Assembly (NCBI GenBank): GCA_014595895.1
Contig: JABUKB010000001.1
Location: 62,001 to 126,000, forward strand
Reading direction: 5' to 3'
Source of the DNA: Lysinibacillus odysseyi
GTDB lineage: Bacteria; Bacillota; Bacilli; Bacillales_A; Planococcaceae
DNA length: 64,000 bases
In this document: positions 54,477-64,000 of the stretch, one piece after another
How the letters are laid out: the number at the start of each line of letters is the position of its first letter
How positions within the stretch are numbered: the stretch's first letter is position 1
The notes under the pieces: generated by a model
The model's input: the letters and a program-made list of their open reading frames with translations, nothing else
Database searches by the model: none
What the model was told of the DNA's origin: nothing
Made by a program: the position numbers and the translations under genes

Positions 54477-54599
54477 AGTAAAGCTCCTTTCTACATTTGT
54501 TCATTTTAGCGTTAACCTTTTCGGTTCGTCAAAAATAATGACTAAAGCCCACATTTTTTGTTACGCTAATGGAGAGAATAAGATAAGGAGTGGGCTAGA

Positions 54600-55352
54600 G
54601 TGATTGTGCAGCAAGAAAATTGGGCGGGTATTCCCGTGCTCCACACGTACGCGGAAAATATGAAAGACGATGCCCCAATCGTCATTTTCCTCCATGGTTT
54701 TACAAGTGCAAAGGAACATAACTTACATTATGCATTTAACTTAGTGAACCAAGGCGTCCGCGTTGTTTTACCCGATGCGGATTTACACGGGGACCGCGCA
54801 AAAGATTATAGTGAAATGCAATTAGCCAATTCCTTTTGGGAAATTGTACTAAAAAGCACAAAAGAAGTAGCTCAATTACATGAGCAATTAAAAAAGCGCG
54901 GCTTTACTGGAAAAGTGGGACTAGCAGGTACATCGATGGGTGGAATCGTTACATCGGGCTGCTTGCGTCAATATGATTTTATCGAGGCAGCGGGAATCTT
55001 GATGGGCACGATGAGCTATACAGAGCTTGCCATGCACCAGCTTCAGCAATTTGAGCAGCAAGGGATTGATTTAGGGCTTTCTGAAGAGGAAAAGCAAAAA
55101 ATCCTGCATATCCTTGAAGTATATAATCTAAAGGATCAGCCAGGTGTATTAGAAAGGGTACCTACTTATATTTGGCACGGCGCAAATGATGCAGTCGTAC
55201 CGTTTAGCATGACTTATCCATTCTATGAACAATTAGTAGCAACTAATAACATCGGCGCTATTCATTATGTGGTCGACAAAAAAGCAGGCCACGCTGTATC
55301 GCGTGCGGGAATGCTGGAAATGTGTCGATTCATTGCACAACGTTTGGAATAA
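54600..55352 (+). CDS. Alpha/beta hydrolase, YitV-like esterase
   Basis: A 250-residue serine hydrolase. Nucleophile elbow GTSMGG (about residues 115-120), oxyanion FLHGFTSAKEHN near 30, catalytic Asp in WHGANDAVVPF (about 198) and His in KAGHAVSR (about 230). GTG 54600 is the start with AAGGAGTGGG upstream. Divergent from the HAD gene and collinear with the MIP18 gene. Natural substrate not known. Confidence 0.85.
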   Translation: MIVQQENWAGIPVLHTYAENMKDDAPIVIFLHGFTSAKEHNLHYAFNLVNQGVRVVLPDADLHGDRAKDYSEMQLANSFWEIVLKSTKEVAQLHEQLKKRGFTGKVGLAGTSMGGIVTSGCLRQYDFIEAAGILMGTMSYTELAMHQLQQFEQQGIDLGLSEEEKQKILHILEVYNLKDQPGVLERVPTYIWHGANDAVVPFSMTYPFYEQLVATNNIGAIHYVVDKKAGHAVSRAGMLEMCRFIAQRLE

Positions 55353-55404
55353 ATCTTTACTTCTGATATGATATTGACACAAGCAAGCGAAAGGGTGAAG
55401 CATA

Positions 55405-55719
55405 ATGGCAATCGATCAAGATATGAAAGACAGCATGTTAGGTGCTTTAGAAAACGTAATTGACCCTGAATTAGGGATTGATATTGTAAACTTAGGTTTA
55501 GTATATGATGTAGATTTAACGGAAGAAGGGCAAGGAATTGTAACGATGACATTGACATCTATGGGCTGCCCGATGGGTCCTATGATTGTCGATCAAGTCA
55601 AGACGGCACTGAGTGATTTACCGGAAGTAAAATCAGTAGAGGTCAACATCGTTTGGCAACCAGCCTGGACGAAAGATATGATGTCACGCTATGCAAAAAT
55701 GGCATTAGGCGTACGCTAA
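55405..55719 (+). CDS. MIP18-family metal-sulphur cluster assembly protein (YitW)
   Basis: A 104-residue DUF59/MIP18 protein. DPELGIDIVNLGLVYDV (about residues 20-36) and TSMGCPMGPMIVDQV (about 51-66, with the conserved Cys) are the family hallmarks. Members such as SufT help build or deliver iron-sulphur clusters. GAAAGGGTGAAG precedes ATG 55405. Confidence 0.92.
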   Translation: MAIDQDMKDSMLGALENVIDPELGIDIVNLGLVYDVDLTEEGQGIVTMTLTSMGCPMGPMIVDQVKTALSDLPEVKSVEVNIVWQPAWTKDMMSRYAKMALGVR

Positions 55720-55726
55720 AAAATCT

Positions 55727-55760
55727 CCCCGCAAAACGGAAAAAGTTTTGCGGGGTTTTT
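55727..55760 (+). terminator. Terminator after the MIP18 gene
   Basis: A perfect 11-base stem CCCCGCAAAAC / GTTTTGCGGGG followed by five T residues. Confidence 0.95.
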
Positions 55761-55942
55761 ATTTGGAAAGGTATAAAGTAGAACTGCTTTAGGGGAGAGT
55801 TTGAAGTGTTATGCAATAATAAGTGTGAAGAGACACATATAAGACAAGGTTATTGCACTTAGGTACTACAGCTTGGCGGTAAAGCGAACACTCCCTATGC
55901 AGTTATTATGAAAAGAATTTGCCTCATTTCTAGGCGGTTTTT

Positions 55943-55971
55943 TTGCATTTTATGGGTTTAACATCTATAAT
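55943..55971 (+). promoter_or_regulatory. Sigma-A promoter of the clpB-like gene
   Basis: TTGCAT (55943-55948), 17 bases, TATAAT (55966-55971), a near-consensus promoter 41 bases before the start codon. Confidence 0.8.
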
Positions 55972-55977
55972 TAAATT

Positions 55978-55994
55978 AGTCAAAGATGGTCAAA
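55978..55994. promoter_or_regulatory. CtsR operator of the clpB-like gene
   Basis: AGTCAAA-GAT-GGTCAAA is an exact match to the CtsR heptad repeat RGTCAAA-NAN-RGTCAAA. It covers the expected transcription start, seven bases after the -10, so repression and heat-shock induction by CtsR are expected. Confidence 0.9.
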
Positions 55995-56012
55995 CTTTTT
56001 GGAGGGATCAAT

Positions 56013-58130
56013 ATGCAATTTAATCAAACACAAGATAATCGCCCGCCATTGGAGCAGTTTGGGCGTAATCTAATCGAAGAAGTCAAAAACGGAAAGATGG
56101 ATCCTGTCATTGGACGCGATGAGGAAATTCGGAATGTCATCCGCATCTTAACGCGCAAAACAAAAAATAATCCAGTATTAATCGGGGAGCCTGGTGTCGG
56201 TAAAACAGCGATTGTGGAAGGGCTCGCGCAGCGTATTGTGCGCAAAGATGTGCCGGAAGGTCTGAAAGATGCAGGACTATATGAACTGGATATGAGTGCT
56301 TTAATTGCAGGAGCAAGTTATCGTGGACAGTTTGAAGAACGCCTGAAAAGTGTACTGAAGCAAGTGCAGGAATCAGAAGGGCGTATCATTTTATTTATCG
56401 ACGAGATTCATACGATTGTCGGTGCAGGTAAAACGGACGGAGCGATGGATGCAGGCAATATGCTGAAGCCGATGCTTGCACGTGGTGAGCTGCATTGTAT
56501 CGGTGCAACAACATTGGATGAATACCGTATGTATATCGAAAAAGACCCGGCACTAGAGCGTCGATTCCAGCAGGTGCTTGTGCGTGAACCTTCTATTGAA
56601 GATACCGTATCGATTTTACGCGGGTTGAAGGAACGTTTTGAAGTGCACCACGGGGTAACGATTCATGACCGTGCCATTATTGCAGCGGCAGAGTTGTCAA
56701 ATCGCTATATTACAGAACGCTTCCTGCCGGATAAGGCGATTGATTTAATTGATGAGGCATGTGCGATGATTCGTACAGAGATTGACTCGATGCCGCAAGA
56801 ACTTGATATGGTAACACGCCGTTTAATGCAACTGGAAATCGAAGAACAAGCCTTGCGTAAGGAAAAAGACGAGGCGAGTAAAAAACGTCTAGCTACTTTG
56901 CAAGAGGATATCGAGAAGTTACGCGCTTCCTCAGAAGGAATGCGAAAACAGTGGGAGCTTGAAAAGCATGCGATTCAAAACTTGCAGACAAAGCGAACAC
57001 AGCTCGATCAATACCGCCGTGATACAGAAGACGCCCAGCTGCGTGGTGATTACAATAAAGCAGCAGAATTACAATATAGTAAAATCCCAGCTTTAGAAGG
57101 GGAAATTGCCACATTGGAAGCAGAGATTGCGGCGTCAGCAGACAATCGCATTTTACGTGAGGATGTTACAGCAGAGGAAATTGCTTCTATCGTTTCGCGC
57201 TGGACAGGGATTCCGGTTACGAAATTAGTCGAAGGTGAGCGGGAAAAATTACTACGCCTAAAAGACACATTGCATGAGCGAGTAGTGGGGCAGGAAACAG
57301 CTGTTTCACTCGTAACAGAAGCAGTATGGCGTGCGCGTTCTGGCATTAAAGACCCGTCAAAGCCAATTGGATCCTTCCTGTTTTTAGGTCCGACAGGTGT
57401 CGGGAAAACGGAATTAGCCAAGGCGTTAGCGGCACAATTATTTGATGCAGAAGAGCACTTTATCCGTATCGATATGAGTGAATATATGGAAAAGCATAGT
57501 GTCTCTCGCTTAGTCGGAGCTCCTCCTGGCTATATCGGCTATGAGGAGGGCGGTCAATTAACGGAAGCAGTGCGCCGTAATCCTTATTCGGTTGTACTAT
57601 TAGACGAAATTGAAAAAGCGCATCCAGATGTAGCAAATATTTTACTGCAAATTTTAGATGACGGACGTATTACAGATAGTCAAGGCCGCCTCGTTAACTT
57701 TGCTAATACGGTTGTGATTATGACTTCCAATATTGGATCCGAATATTTACTCAACCCAACAGACGAAGGTAATGAAGAACTCATCATGATGGCACTGCGA
57801 CAGCACTTTAAACCGGAGCTTCTGAATCGTGTAGATGATATTGTGACATTCCATGCCTTATCCAATGAGCATTTCGGCGCGATTGTACGCAAATATATCG
57901 AGCAGCTAGTGGCACGTGTAGCGGAGCAAGAAGTGGCACTCATGATAGATCCAGAGGTTATTGACTTTGTAGTAGAGCACGGAGCAGATGCGCAGTTCGG
58001 AGCGCGTCCGTTAAAACGTTTCGTTCAACGTTATGTAGAAACAGAAGTAGCCAAAGCTTTACTAGGCGGAATCATGCCAGGATCTACACTGCGAATTGGT
58101 GTGGAAAATGAACAAATTGTTGTAAAATAG
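56013..58130 (+). CDS. clpB: ClpB-type disaggregase lacking the N-terminal domain
   Basis: A 705-residue HSP100 with two AAA domains. First Walker [10 protein letters not shown] (about residues 53-61), ClpB-type coiled middle domain (about 270-375, with ARRVGD-like [18 protein letters not shown]), second Walker [10 protein letters not shown] (about 458). There is no ClpP-binding IGF loop, so it should disaggregate rather than feed ClpP. The roughly 150-residue Clp_N domain of usual ClpB is absent, and no remnant of it fits upstream. ATG 56013 has GGAGGGA. Promoter and CtsR box directly upstream indicate stress control. Confidence 0.88.
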   Translation: MQFNQTQDNRPPLEQFGRNLIEEVKNGKMDPVIGRDEEIRNVIRILTRKTKNNPVLIGEPGVGKTAIVEGLAQRIVRKDVPEGLKDAGLYELDMSALIAGASYRGQFEERLKSVLKQVQESEGRIILFIDEIHTIVGAGKTDGAMDAGNMLKPMLARGELHCIGATTLDEYRMYIEKDPALERRFQQVLVREPSIEDTVSILRGLKERFEVHHGVTIHDRAIIAAAELSNRYITERFLPDKAIDLIDEACAMIRTEIDSMPQELDMVTRRLMQLEIEEQALRKEKDEASKKRLATLQEDIEKLRASSEGMRKQWELEKHAIQNLQTKRTQLDQYRRDTEDAQLRGDYNKAAELQYSKIPALEGEIATLEAEIAASADNRILREDVTAEEIASIVSRWTGIPVTKLVEGEREKLLRLKDTLHERVVGQETAVSLVTEAVWRARSGIKDPSKPIGSFLFLGPTGVGKTELAKALAAQLFDAEEHFIRIDMSEYMEKHSVSRLVGAPPGYIGYEEGGQLTEAVRRNPYSVVLLDEIEKAHPDVANILLQILDDGRITDSQGRLVNFANTVVIMTSNIGSEYLLNPTDEGNEELIMMALRQHFKPELLNRVDDIVTFHALSNEHFGAIVRKYIEQLVARVAEQEVALMIDPEVIDFVVEHGADAQFGARPLKRFVQRYVETEVAKALLGGIMPGSTLRIGVENEQIVVK

Positions 58131-58178
58131 TTAGTGCGCACCTTCTTTTGGGTATATCACTCAAAAGGAGGTTTTTTT

Positions 58179-58373
58179 GTGAGTGCAGAAAAGAAGAAAT
58201 TAGATAATCCAGATGCGGTAAACACGGAGAAGGAAAGTCTCTTTGATATGCATGAAGACATGCAAACGGTCGATCCGATCCCTGTAGAAGAATTAAATGA
58301 TCAAGTAGAAGACGAAAAAAATAAAAGTCATACAAAAGATACTTCCTCATCTGAGCGTAAGTACAGAGAATAG
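58179..58373 (+). CDS. Small acidic hydrophilic protein, function unknown
   Basis: 64 residues starting at GTG 58179 behind AAAGGAGG. Rich in Asp, Glu and Lys with no hydrophobic core, probably disordered. No family recognised. It follows clpB by about 50 bases with no strong terminator between, so it may be cotranscribed. Confidence 0.6.
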   Translation: MSAEKKKLDNPDAVNTEKESLFDMHEDMQTVDPIPVEELNDQVEDEKNKSHTKDTSSSERKYRE

Positions 58374-58375
58374 TA

Positions 58376-58408
58376 AAAAGACACATCTTTTAAAAGATGT
58401 GTCTTTTT
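58376..58408. terminator. Bidirectional terminator
   Basis: A perfect 16-17 base palindrome AAAAAGACACATCTTTT / AAAAGATGTGTCTTTTT between convergent genes. Confidence 0.93.
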
Positions 58409-58435
58409 ATATAGCTTCAAAGAAGCGATTTTTAA

Positions 58436-58627
58436 TTAGTGGTGTTCAGCATGCTCGATGTTCCCAGTAGGAAGAACAGCAGCTACGATTAAAACGATTA
58501 CTCCGAATGCTACTGAAATGACAGCCCCTGTTACGAAATCGAATGGTACTCCTAGTACAGCACTTACTACGTAGTTTAACATAGTAATTAGGAAGAACGA
58601 CCATAAAAATGTGATAATGTATTGCAT
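58436..58627 (-). CDS. YjzD-family small membrane protein (DUF2929)
   Basis: 63 residues with two membrane segments (ITFLWSFFLITMLNYVVSAV and FVTGAVISVAFGVIVLIVA) and a His-rich end. ATG at 58627 is chosen because GAGGTGA lies six bases upstream. In Bacillus yjzD diverges from fabHA in the same way; function is not known. Confidence 0.8.
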   Translation of the reverse strand: MQYIITFLWSFFLITMLNYVVSAVLGVPFDFVTGAVISVAFGVIVLIVAAVLPTGNIEHAEHH

Positions 58628-58755
58628 AAATTTCACCTCTATTGAAGAATATGGATTATCTATTGTTTCATTACATCACACATATCATAACATAGCTCTT
58701 TTAAAAAGAAAATCATTGAATGCAAACATTTTTTGAACAATGAGAAAAATTTACA

Positions 58756-58784
58756 TTGTAGAAAAGCGGATTGTGGGCTATAAT
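58756..58784 (+). promoter_or_regulatory. Sigma-A promoter of fabH-fabF
   Basis: TTGTAG (58756-58761), 17 bases, TATAAT (58779-58784). Twelve bases on, ACTAA-TCG-TTAGT (58796-58808) is a small palindrome where an operator would sit. Bacillus fab genes are controlled by FapR, but the half-site orientation here is opposite to the usual FapR pattern, so FapR binding is doubtful. Confidence 0.65.
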
Positions 58785-58831
58785 TGTGACCAACTACTAA
58801 TCGTTAGTGATAAGAAAAGGGAGTGGTCCAA

Positions 58832-59767
58832 GTGGGCACAGGCATTATAGGAATTGGTAGATATGTACCCGAAACAGTTTACACCAATGAATATTTCGAA
58901 CAGCGTTTAGATACATCGGATGAATGGATTCGTACTAGAACAGGAATTGAGGAAAGACGTTTTGCTTCAGATGAGGAAAATACCTCGGATTTAGCGATTA
59001 AAGCGACTGAAAAAGCGCTGAAGAATGCCAATATCACAATGAATGACATTGGCTTAATCGTTGTTGCAACAGCAACACCAGATCAGGTATTTCCAACGGT
59101 TGCCTGCCAAATCGGCGAGCACTTTGGCGTGAAATGCGCAGCAATGGATATATCGGCGGCTTGTTCAGGGTTTATTTATGGACTTGTCACAGCTAGCCAA
59201 TATATTGAAAATAATACGTATGAACATGTATTAGTAGTAGGCGTTGAGAAATTGTCGAAAATTACTAATTTTGAAGATCGAAATACAGCCATCCTGTTCG
59301 GTGATGGAGCATGTGCAGCTGTATTATCAAAAGTTTCAGATGGACGAGGCATCTTGTCCTTTGATTTAGGATCTGATGGTTCAGGCGGAGAGTTTCTATT
59401 CTTAAATGATGAACAATTTATCGATATGAAGGGACGCGAGGTATTTAAATTTGCGGTCCGTCAAATGGGAGATTCAGCAGTTCAAGTATTGGAAAAAGCA
59501 GGCTTACAAAAAGAAGATTGCGACTTCTTAGTACCGCATCAAGCGAATATTCGTATTATTGAAGCCGCTCGCGAGCGCTTAGGATTGCCATCAGAGAAAG
59601 TGTCCATTACAGTAAACAAATATGGTAATACATCAGCTGCATCCATTGGTCTTTCCTTAGTAGAAGAGTTAGAACAAGGAAAAATCAAGGATGATGATAT
59701 TTTAGTATTGGTAGGGTTCGGTGGCGGATTGACATGGGGCTCTATCGCATTAAAATGGGGGAAATAA
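58832..59767 (+). CDS. fabH: 3-oxoacyl-ACP synthase III
   Basis: About 311 residues. FabH starts fatty acid synthesis by condensing an acyl-CoA with malonyl-ACP. The Cys-His-Asn triad is seen in [12 protein letters not shown] (about 110), PHQANIRI (about 237) and [10 protein letters not shown] (about 268). GTG 58832 follows AAGGGAGTGG; the upstream GTG at 58823 overlaps that site. In branched-chain Bacillales it prefers isobutyryl- or isovaleryl-type primers, an inference here. It forms an operon with fabF 15 bases downstream. Confidence 0.96.
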   Translation: MGTGIIGIGRYVPETVYTNEYFEQRLDTSDEWIRTRTGIEERRFASDEENTSDLAIKATEKALKNANITMNDIGLIVVATATPDQVFPTVACQIGEHFGVKCAAMDISAACSGFIYGLVTASQYIENNTYEHVLVVGVEKLSKITNFEDRNTAILFGDGACAAVLSKVSDGRGILSFDLGSDGSGGEFLFLNDEQFIDMKGREVFKFAVRQMGDSAVQVLEKAGLQKEDCDFLVPHQANIRIIEAARERLGLPSEKVSITVNKYGNTSAASIGLSLVEELEQGKIKDDDILVLVGFGGGLTWGSIALKWGK

Positions 59768-59782
59768 GAAAGGAGAATTCAA

Positions 59783-61018
59783 ATGAAACGTCGAGTAGTT
59801 GTAACAGGAGTGGGAGCGGTCACACCGCTTGGTCACACAGCAGAACAAACTTGGGCAGCAGCAAAAGCAGGAAAAAGCGGCATTGGAGAATTAACACGTG
59901 TAGATAAAGAAAAGTTCAATGCAAAAGTAGCAGCCGAAATAAACGATTTTGATATTGAACCGTTTGTAGAGAAAAAAGAAGCACGTAAAATGGACCGCTT
60001 TACGCAATTTGCAGTAGCGGCGTCAATAATGGCACAGAAGGATGCTGGACTTGAAATTAACGAAACAAATGCTGAGCGTATCGGTGTATGGATCGGTTCA
60101 GGAATTGGCGGAATGGAAACATATGAACAGCAATTTTTAACATTCCAGGAGCGCGGTGCACGCCGTGTGAGTCCTTTCTTCATTCCAATGCTGATTCCGG
60201 ATATGGCAGCAGGCCAAGTGTCGATTTATCTTGGGGCAAAAGGACCGAACTCTTGCTCTGTAACAGCATGTGCATCAGGTACGAACTCAATCGGCGATGC
60301 ATTTAAAGTAATCCAGCGCGGCGATGCAGATGTAATGGTAACAGGTGGAGCGGAGGCGCCAATCGTTAACATGGCGATTGCAGGTTTTACGGCAAACACA
60401 GCACTTACAACAAATGCGGATCCACAAACAGCGAGCCGTCCATTCGACAAAGACCGTGACGGATTTGTTATTGGGGAAGGCGCGGGCATTTTAGTTCTGG
60501 AAGAGTTAGAGCACGCTTTAGCGCGTAACGCTAAAATTTATGGCGAAGTAGTAGGGTACGGTACGACAGGGGATGCCCATCATATTACAGCACCGGCTCC
60601 AGAAGGGGAAGGCGCTGCACGTGCAATGAAAATGGCAATCGAGACAGCAGGAGTTGTACCAGAACAAGTAGGCTATATTAATGCACACGGTACAAGTACA
60701 CCATACAATGATTTATTTGAAACATTAGCGGTCAAATCAGTATTTGGGGAGCACGCTTATAAATTAGCAATGAGCTCAACAAAATCAATGACAGGTCACT
60801 TATTAGGTGCTGCAGGTGGGGTAGAAGCAATCTTTACGGTAATGGCTTTACATGAGGGGATTTTACCGCCGACAATCAACCTACAAAATCCAGATCCAGC
60901 ATGTGATTTAGATTATGTGCCAAATGAAGCGCGTGAAGTGCAAGTGGAATATGCGCTTAGCAACTCACTAGGCTTTGGCGGTCATAATGCAAGTCTATTA
61001 TTTAAGAAATACGAATAA
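59783..61018 (+). CDS. fabF: 3-oxoacyl-ACP synthase II
   Basis: 411 residues. FabF elongates acyl-ACP. Catalytic Cys in [13 protein letters not shown] (about 164), histidines in [11 protein letters not shown] (about 302) and [12 protein letters not shown] (about 340), C-terminal [23 protein letters not shown] precedes ATG 59783. Gene order fabH-fabF is that of Bacillus, and a strong terminator follows. Confidence 0.97.
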   Translation: MKRRVVVTGVGAVTPLGHTAEQTWAAAKAGKSGIGELTRVDKEKFNAKVAAEINDFDIEPFVEKKEARKMDRFTQFAVAASIMAQKDAGLEINETNAERIGVWIGSGIGGMETYEQQFLTFQERGARRVSPFFIPMLIPDMAAGQVSIYLGAKGPNSCSVTACASGTNSIGDAFKVIQRGDADVMVTGGAEAPIVNMAIAGFTANTALTTNADPQTASRPFDKDRDGFVIGEGAGILVLEELEHALARNAKIYGEVVGYGTTGDAHHITAPAPEGEGAARAMKMAIETAGVVPEQVGYINAHGTSTPYNDLFETLAVKSVFGEHAYKLAMSSTKSMTGHLLGAAGGVEAIFTVMALHEGILPPTINLQNPDPACDLDYVPNEAREVQVEYALSNSLGFGGHNASLLFKKYE

Positions 61019-61021
61019 AAT

Positions 61022-61055
61022 AAAACCAGTAGAGTTATACTCTACTGGTTTTTTT
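61022..61055 (+). terminator. Terminator after fabF
   Basis: A perfect 13-base stem AAAACCAGTAGAG / CTCTACTGGTTTT with a 5-base loop, then TTTT. Confidence 0.95.
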
Positions 61056-61076
61056 CTTATGGAAAGGAGAAGGCAA

Positions 61077-62253
<1,177 letters not shown>

Positions 62254-62261
62254 CTAAAATA

Positions 62262-62470
62262 AAAAAACATCACGCGTCCACAAAAGGGACGAATGATGTT
62301 TTGGATATCCGCGGTACCACCCAGCTTGCCAAAAAAGGCCACTCTTCTTCGTAACGTGAAGGAGACGAGCCAGGATACTATATTTCCCCAAGCTAACTCA
62401 GAAGTCCATTCCATTTGTCCTTTCATCTGCTCCCACCAGCCGCAGACTCTCTAAAGAAAGTGCTCAAATG
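62262..62470 (-). promoter_or_regulatory. T-box leader of trpS (tRNA-Trp sensing)
   Basis: On the minus strand the T-box core GGGTGGTACCGCGG (plus-strand 62309-62322) is exact. It precedes a terminator hairpin AACATCA...CGTCC / GGACG...TGATGTT (about 62266-62300) with a T run. Upstream, the stem I region contains two TGG triplets (plus-strand CCA at 62406-62408 and 62411-62413), either of which can serve as tryptophan specifier. Uncharged tRNA-Trp would stabilise the antiterminator and allow trpS transcription. Confidence 0.93.
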
Positions 62471-62511
62471 TACTATTCTTCGTCATCGTTTTTTCATGCA
62501 TATATATTAAA

Positions 62512-62540
62512 ATAATACGCATACTGTACAAAAAAAGCAA
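62512..62540 (-). promoter_or_regulatory. Sigma-A promoter of the trpS leader
   Basis: On the minus strand TTGCTT (plus 62535-62540), 17 bases, TATTAT (plus 62512-62517), placed about 40 bases before the T-box stem I. Confidence 0.7.
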
Positions 62541-62587
62541 CCTTTTCTAGCGATTCAGCGTTTGGGTAATAAAGGAAGACGTATACT

Positions 62588-62622
62588 ATTTTTCTCATTT
62601 AATCATTACAAATGAGAAAAAT
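62588..62622. repeat. Perfect 13-base inverted repeat upstream of trpS and spx
   Basis: ATTTTTCTCATTT (62588-62600) and AAATGAGAAAAAT (62610-62622) with a 9-base spacer. It looks like a bidirectional terminator, yet no gene ends beside it. The rest of the 62541-62875 gap holds a TATAAT (62788-62793) that may serve spx. Confidence 0.6.
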
Positions 62623-62875
62623 TAAATGCATTTGGTGTTTCATAAAGAAATAATAAGGGTAAATTTAACTTATAGAACAATAAGCGCTAAAAGGAAATAT
62701 AGCGTAATTGAGAAGAAAATTGTAGAAAACTTTAGTGTTATGGCGTTTTTTTGCCGTACAAGTGTATTCAAATAGAAAATCTTGTTGTATAATGGCTATA
62801 GAGTATTACTTTAAATTAATTCTAATTTACTGAGTCGTAATAAATATTTTAAACACAGAAAGGTTGTGTAGCAGT

Positions 62876-63274
62876 ATGCGAGTGACTTTATTTACATCGC
62901 CAAGTTGTACGTCATGTCGAAAAGCGAAAGCATGGTTAGAAGAACATGATATTCCATATACAGAACGCAATATTTTTTCAGAACCTTTAACTATTAGCGA
63001 AATCAAAGAGATTTTACGCATGACAGAAGACGGAACAGAAGAAATTATTTCAACGCGTTCTAAAGTTTTCCAAAAGTTAAACATCGATGTTGAAAATCTA
63101 ACGTTACAAACTTTATATGAATTGATTCAAGAGTATCCGGGACTTTTGCGTCGTCCGATTATTTTAGATGAGAAGCGTTTGCAAGTAGGCTATAATGAGG
63201 ACGAAATCCGTCGTTTCTTACCTCGCAAGGTACGTGCTTTCCAATTGCAGGAAGCGCAACGCATGGTCAACTAA
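62876..63274 (+). CDS. spx: Redox-sensing global regulator Spx
   Basis: 132 residues, ArsC-like fold. The N-terminal CxxC switch is CTSC (residues 10-13, in [13 protein letters not shown]), and the C-terminal [25 protein letters not shown] is diagnostic. Spx binds RNA polymerase alpha under disulphide stress and is kept low by ClpXP; in Bacillus it also meets MecA-ClpC. ATG 62876 follows AAAGGTTG. It sits between trpS and mecA, as in many Bacillales. Confidence 0.97.
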   Translation: MRVTLFTSPSCTSCRKAKAWLEEHDIPYTERNIFSEPLTISEIKEILRMTEDGTEEIISTRSKVFQKLNIDVENLTLQTLYELIQEYPGLLRRPIILDEKRLQVGYNEDEIRRFLPRKVRAFQLQEAQRMVN

Positions 63275-63284
63275 ATACACGTGC

Positions 63285-63322
63285 AAAGATGTTACATTTG
63301 CTAGTATGTGACATCTTTTTTC
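63285..63322 (+). terminator. Terminator after spx
   Basis: AAAGATGT / ACATCTTT outer stem with an inner ACA/TGT pair, then TTTTTT. Confidence 0.85.
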
Positions 63323-63357
63323 TTTCAATGAAAGACGCCGTAAACAAAAAAATGTAC

Positions 63358-63386
63358 TTGATTTTGGCTATATAGTACAATACAAT
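63358..63386 (+). promoter_or_regulatory. Sigma-A promoter of mecA
   Basis: TTGATT (63358-63363), 17 bases, TACAAT (63381-63386), 200 bases before mecA. In the leader, TGGAAACGCTTTAT (63468-63481) is a weak cre-like site matching 12 of 14 positions. Confidence 0.6.
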
Positions 63387-63585
63387 TTCAATATTCAAAA
63401 AATTTATTTTGGATAATGTTTTTCCTTTTCATTTTATGCCGGAACATCATACAATAGGTATATAGAGTGGAAACGCTTTATAGAAGTTTTGTAGTGTTCA
63501 TAGGTTGAACAGAAGAATGTATGGTGACAATCACCAAAAATACAGACGTGTTTCAACAATTGACTGTGAAGGGAGTTGAAGTCTT

Positions 63586-64000
63586 ATGGACATCGAACGC
63601 ATTAATGAAAATACACTGAAGTTATTTATAACTTATAGTGATATTGAGGATCGTGGTTATAGTCGCGAAGAAATTTGGTACAATCGCTCAAAAGGTGAAG
63701 AGCTATTTTGGGATGTCATTGGTGAGGTAAACACGGAAGACTATTTTGATTTAGAAGGTCCTATATGGATTCATATTAATGCTTCGGAGCAAGGTCTAGA
63801 AGTTATTGTGACTCGCGCAAATGTTCATGGTGATGTAGAAACAACATCGATGATCGATGATTTTGATGAAAATCGCGAAGTAGCGGAACAATTACGCGAA
63901 ATGGAAAGTGTCATTTTTGAATCATTGGAAGCAGATCATGATTCATCTATTACAACTGCGAGATTCACGTTTAAAGATATCGATGAAATTGTCCCACTTG
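63586..64000 (+). CDS. mecA: Adaptor protein MecA (partial, runs off the window)
   Basis: The frame from ATG 63586 is open to the window end (138 codons visible; the family has about 220). The N-terminal substrate-binding domain begins MDIERINENTLKLFITYSDI, followed by EDRGYSREEIWYNR, a clear MecA signature. MecA delivers ComK and other substrates to ClpC-ClpP. GAAGGGAGTTG precedes the ATG. The C-terminal ClpC-binding domain lies beyond the window. Confidence 0.96.
   Translation, partial: MDIERINENTLKLFITYSDIEDRGYSREEIWYNRSKGEELFWDVIGEVNTEDYFDLEGPIWIHINASEQGLEVIVTRANVHGDVETTSMIDDFDENREVAEQLREMESVIFESLEADHDSSITTARFTFKDIDEIVPL

Noticed and set aside
58796-58808. FapR operator at fabH
   Set aside because: The palindrome is ACTAA-TCG-TTAGT, whereas FapR sites have TTAG on the left and CTAA/TTAA on the right with a longer spacer.

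Overview
The window looks like chromosome from a motile, Gram-positive, low-GC member of the Bacillales, most likely the Caryophanaceae/Planococcaceae (Lysinibacillus-Solibacillus type). I infer this from gene order (flgL-yviE-fliW-csrA-hag ... flaG-fliD-fliS ... hpf-secA-prfB ... uvrB-uvrA ... ftsE-ftsX ... ctpB-minJ ... yitU-yitV-yitW ... yjzD-fabH-fabF ... trpS-spx-mecA), from Bacillus-style signals (sigma-D, sigma-H and CtsR sites, a T-box, a prfB frameshift), and from the protein families. Species cannot be fixed without a search.

Region 1 (1-17.2 kb) is a late flagellar locus. The end of flgL, a YviE-like gene, fliW and csrA precede a sigma-D promoter, a structured CsrA-type leader and the flagellin gene hag. 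Next to hag lies a clearly AT-richer operon (3.4-11.9 kb). It encodes a Maf-type flagellin glycosyltransferase and a legionaminic-acid-like nonulosonate pathway: dehydratase, aminotransferase, a glycosyltransferase-like protein, sialic acid synthase, acyltransferase, CBS-nucleotidyltransferase and CMP-sugar synthetase. The hydrolysing 2-epimerase expected in such a pathway is not in the window. The operon ends in a scar of two truncated insertion sequences, a frameshifted second flagellin and a decayed copy of a small coiled-coil gene. Then come a second sigma-D promoter and flaG-fliD-fliT-fliS.

Region 2 (17.2-25.4 kb) opens with about 1.3 kb without a convincing gene. It holds a good cre-like site, tiny ORFs and strong inverted repeats. 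It continues with a ComK-like regulator, a PilZ protein, hpf behind a sigma-H-like promoter, a protein made of about 48 five-residue Gly-(Tyr/Phe)-(Asp/Asn)-x-x units, secA, and prfB with its autoregulatory +1 frameshift.

Region 3 (25.5-48.2 kb) carries comK diverging from a small IDEAL-domain gene, then uvrB-uvrA behind an SOS-box-like site, and a YvlB-like protein. The cell-wall/division block follows (ftsE-ftsX, an M23 endopeptidase, ctpB, minJ), with a TlpA/ResA-like thioredoxin inside it. A VTT membrane protein, a GerMN-type lipoprotein and the addB-addA recombination nuclease close the region.

Region 4 (48.2-64 kb) is mostly housekeeping: a DUF418 membrane protein, an FAH-family enzyme, YisL, a membrane-anchored GH13 homologue that has lost catalytic residues, a WGR-like protein, the yitUVW-like group, a ClpB without its N-domain under a CtsR operator, fabH-fabF, trpS under a T-box, spx, and the start of mecA. 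MecA, Spx, ComK and a CtsR-controlled Clp ATPase all occur here, so much of the competence/stress proteolysis network is represented.
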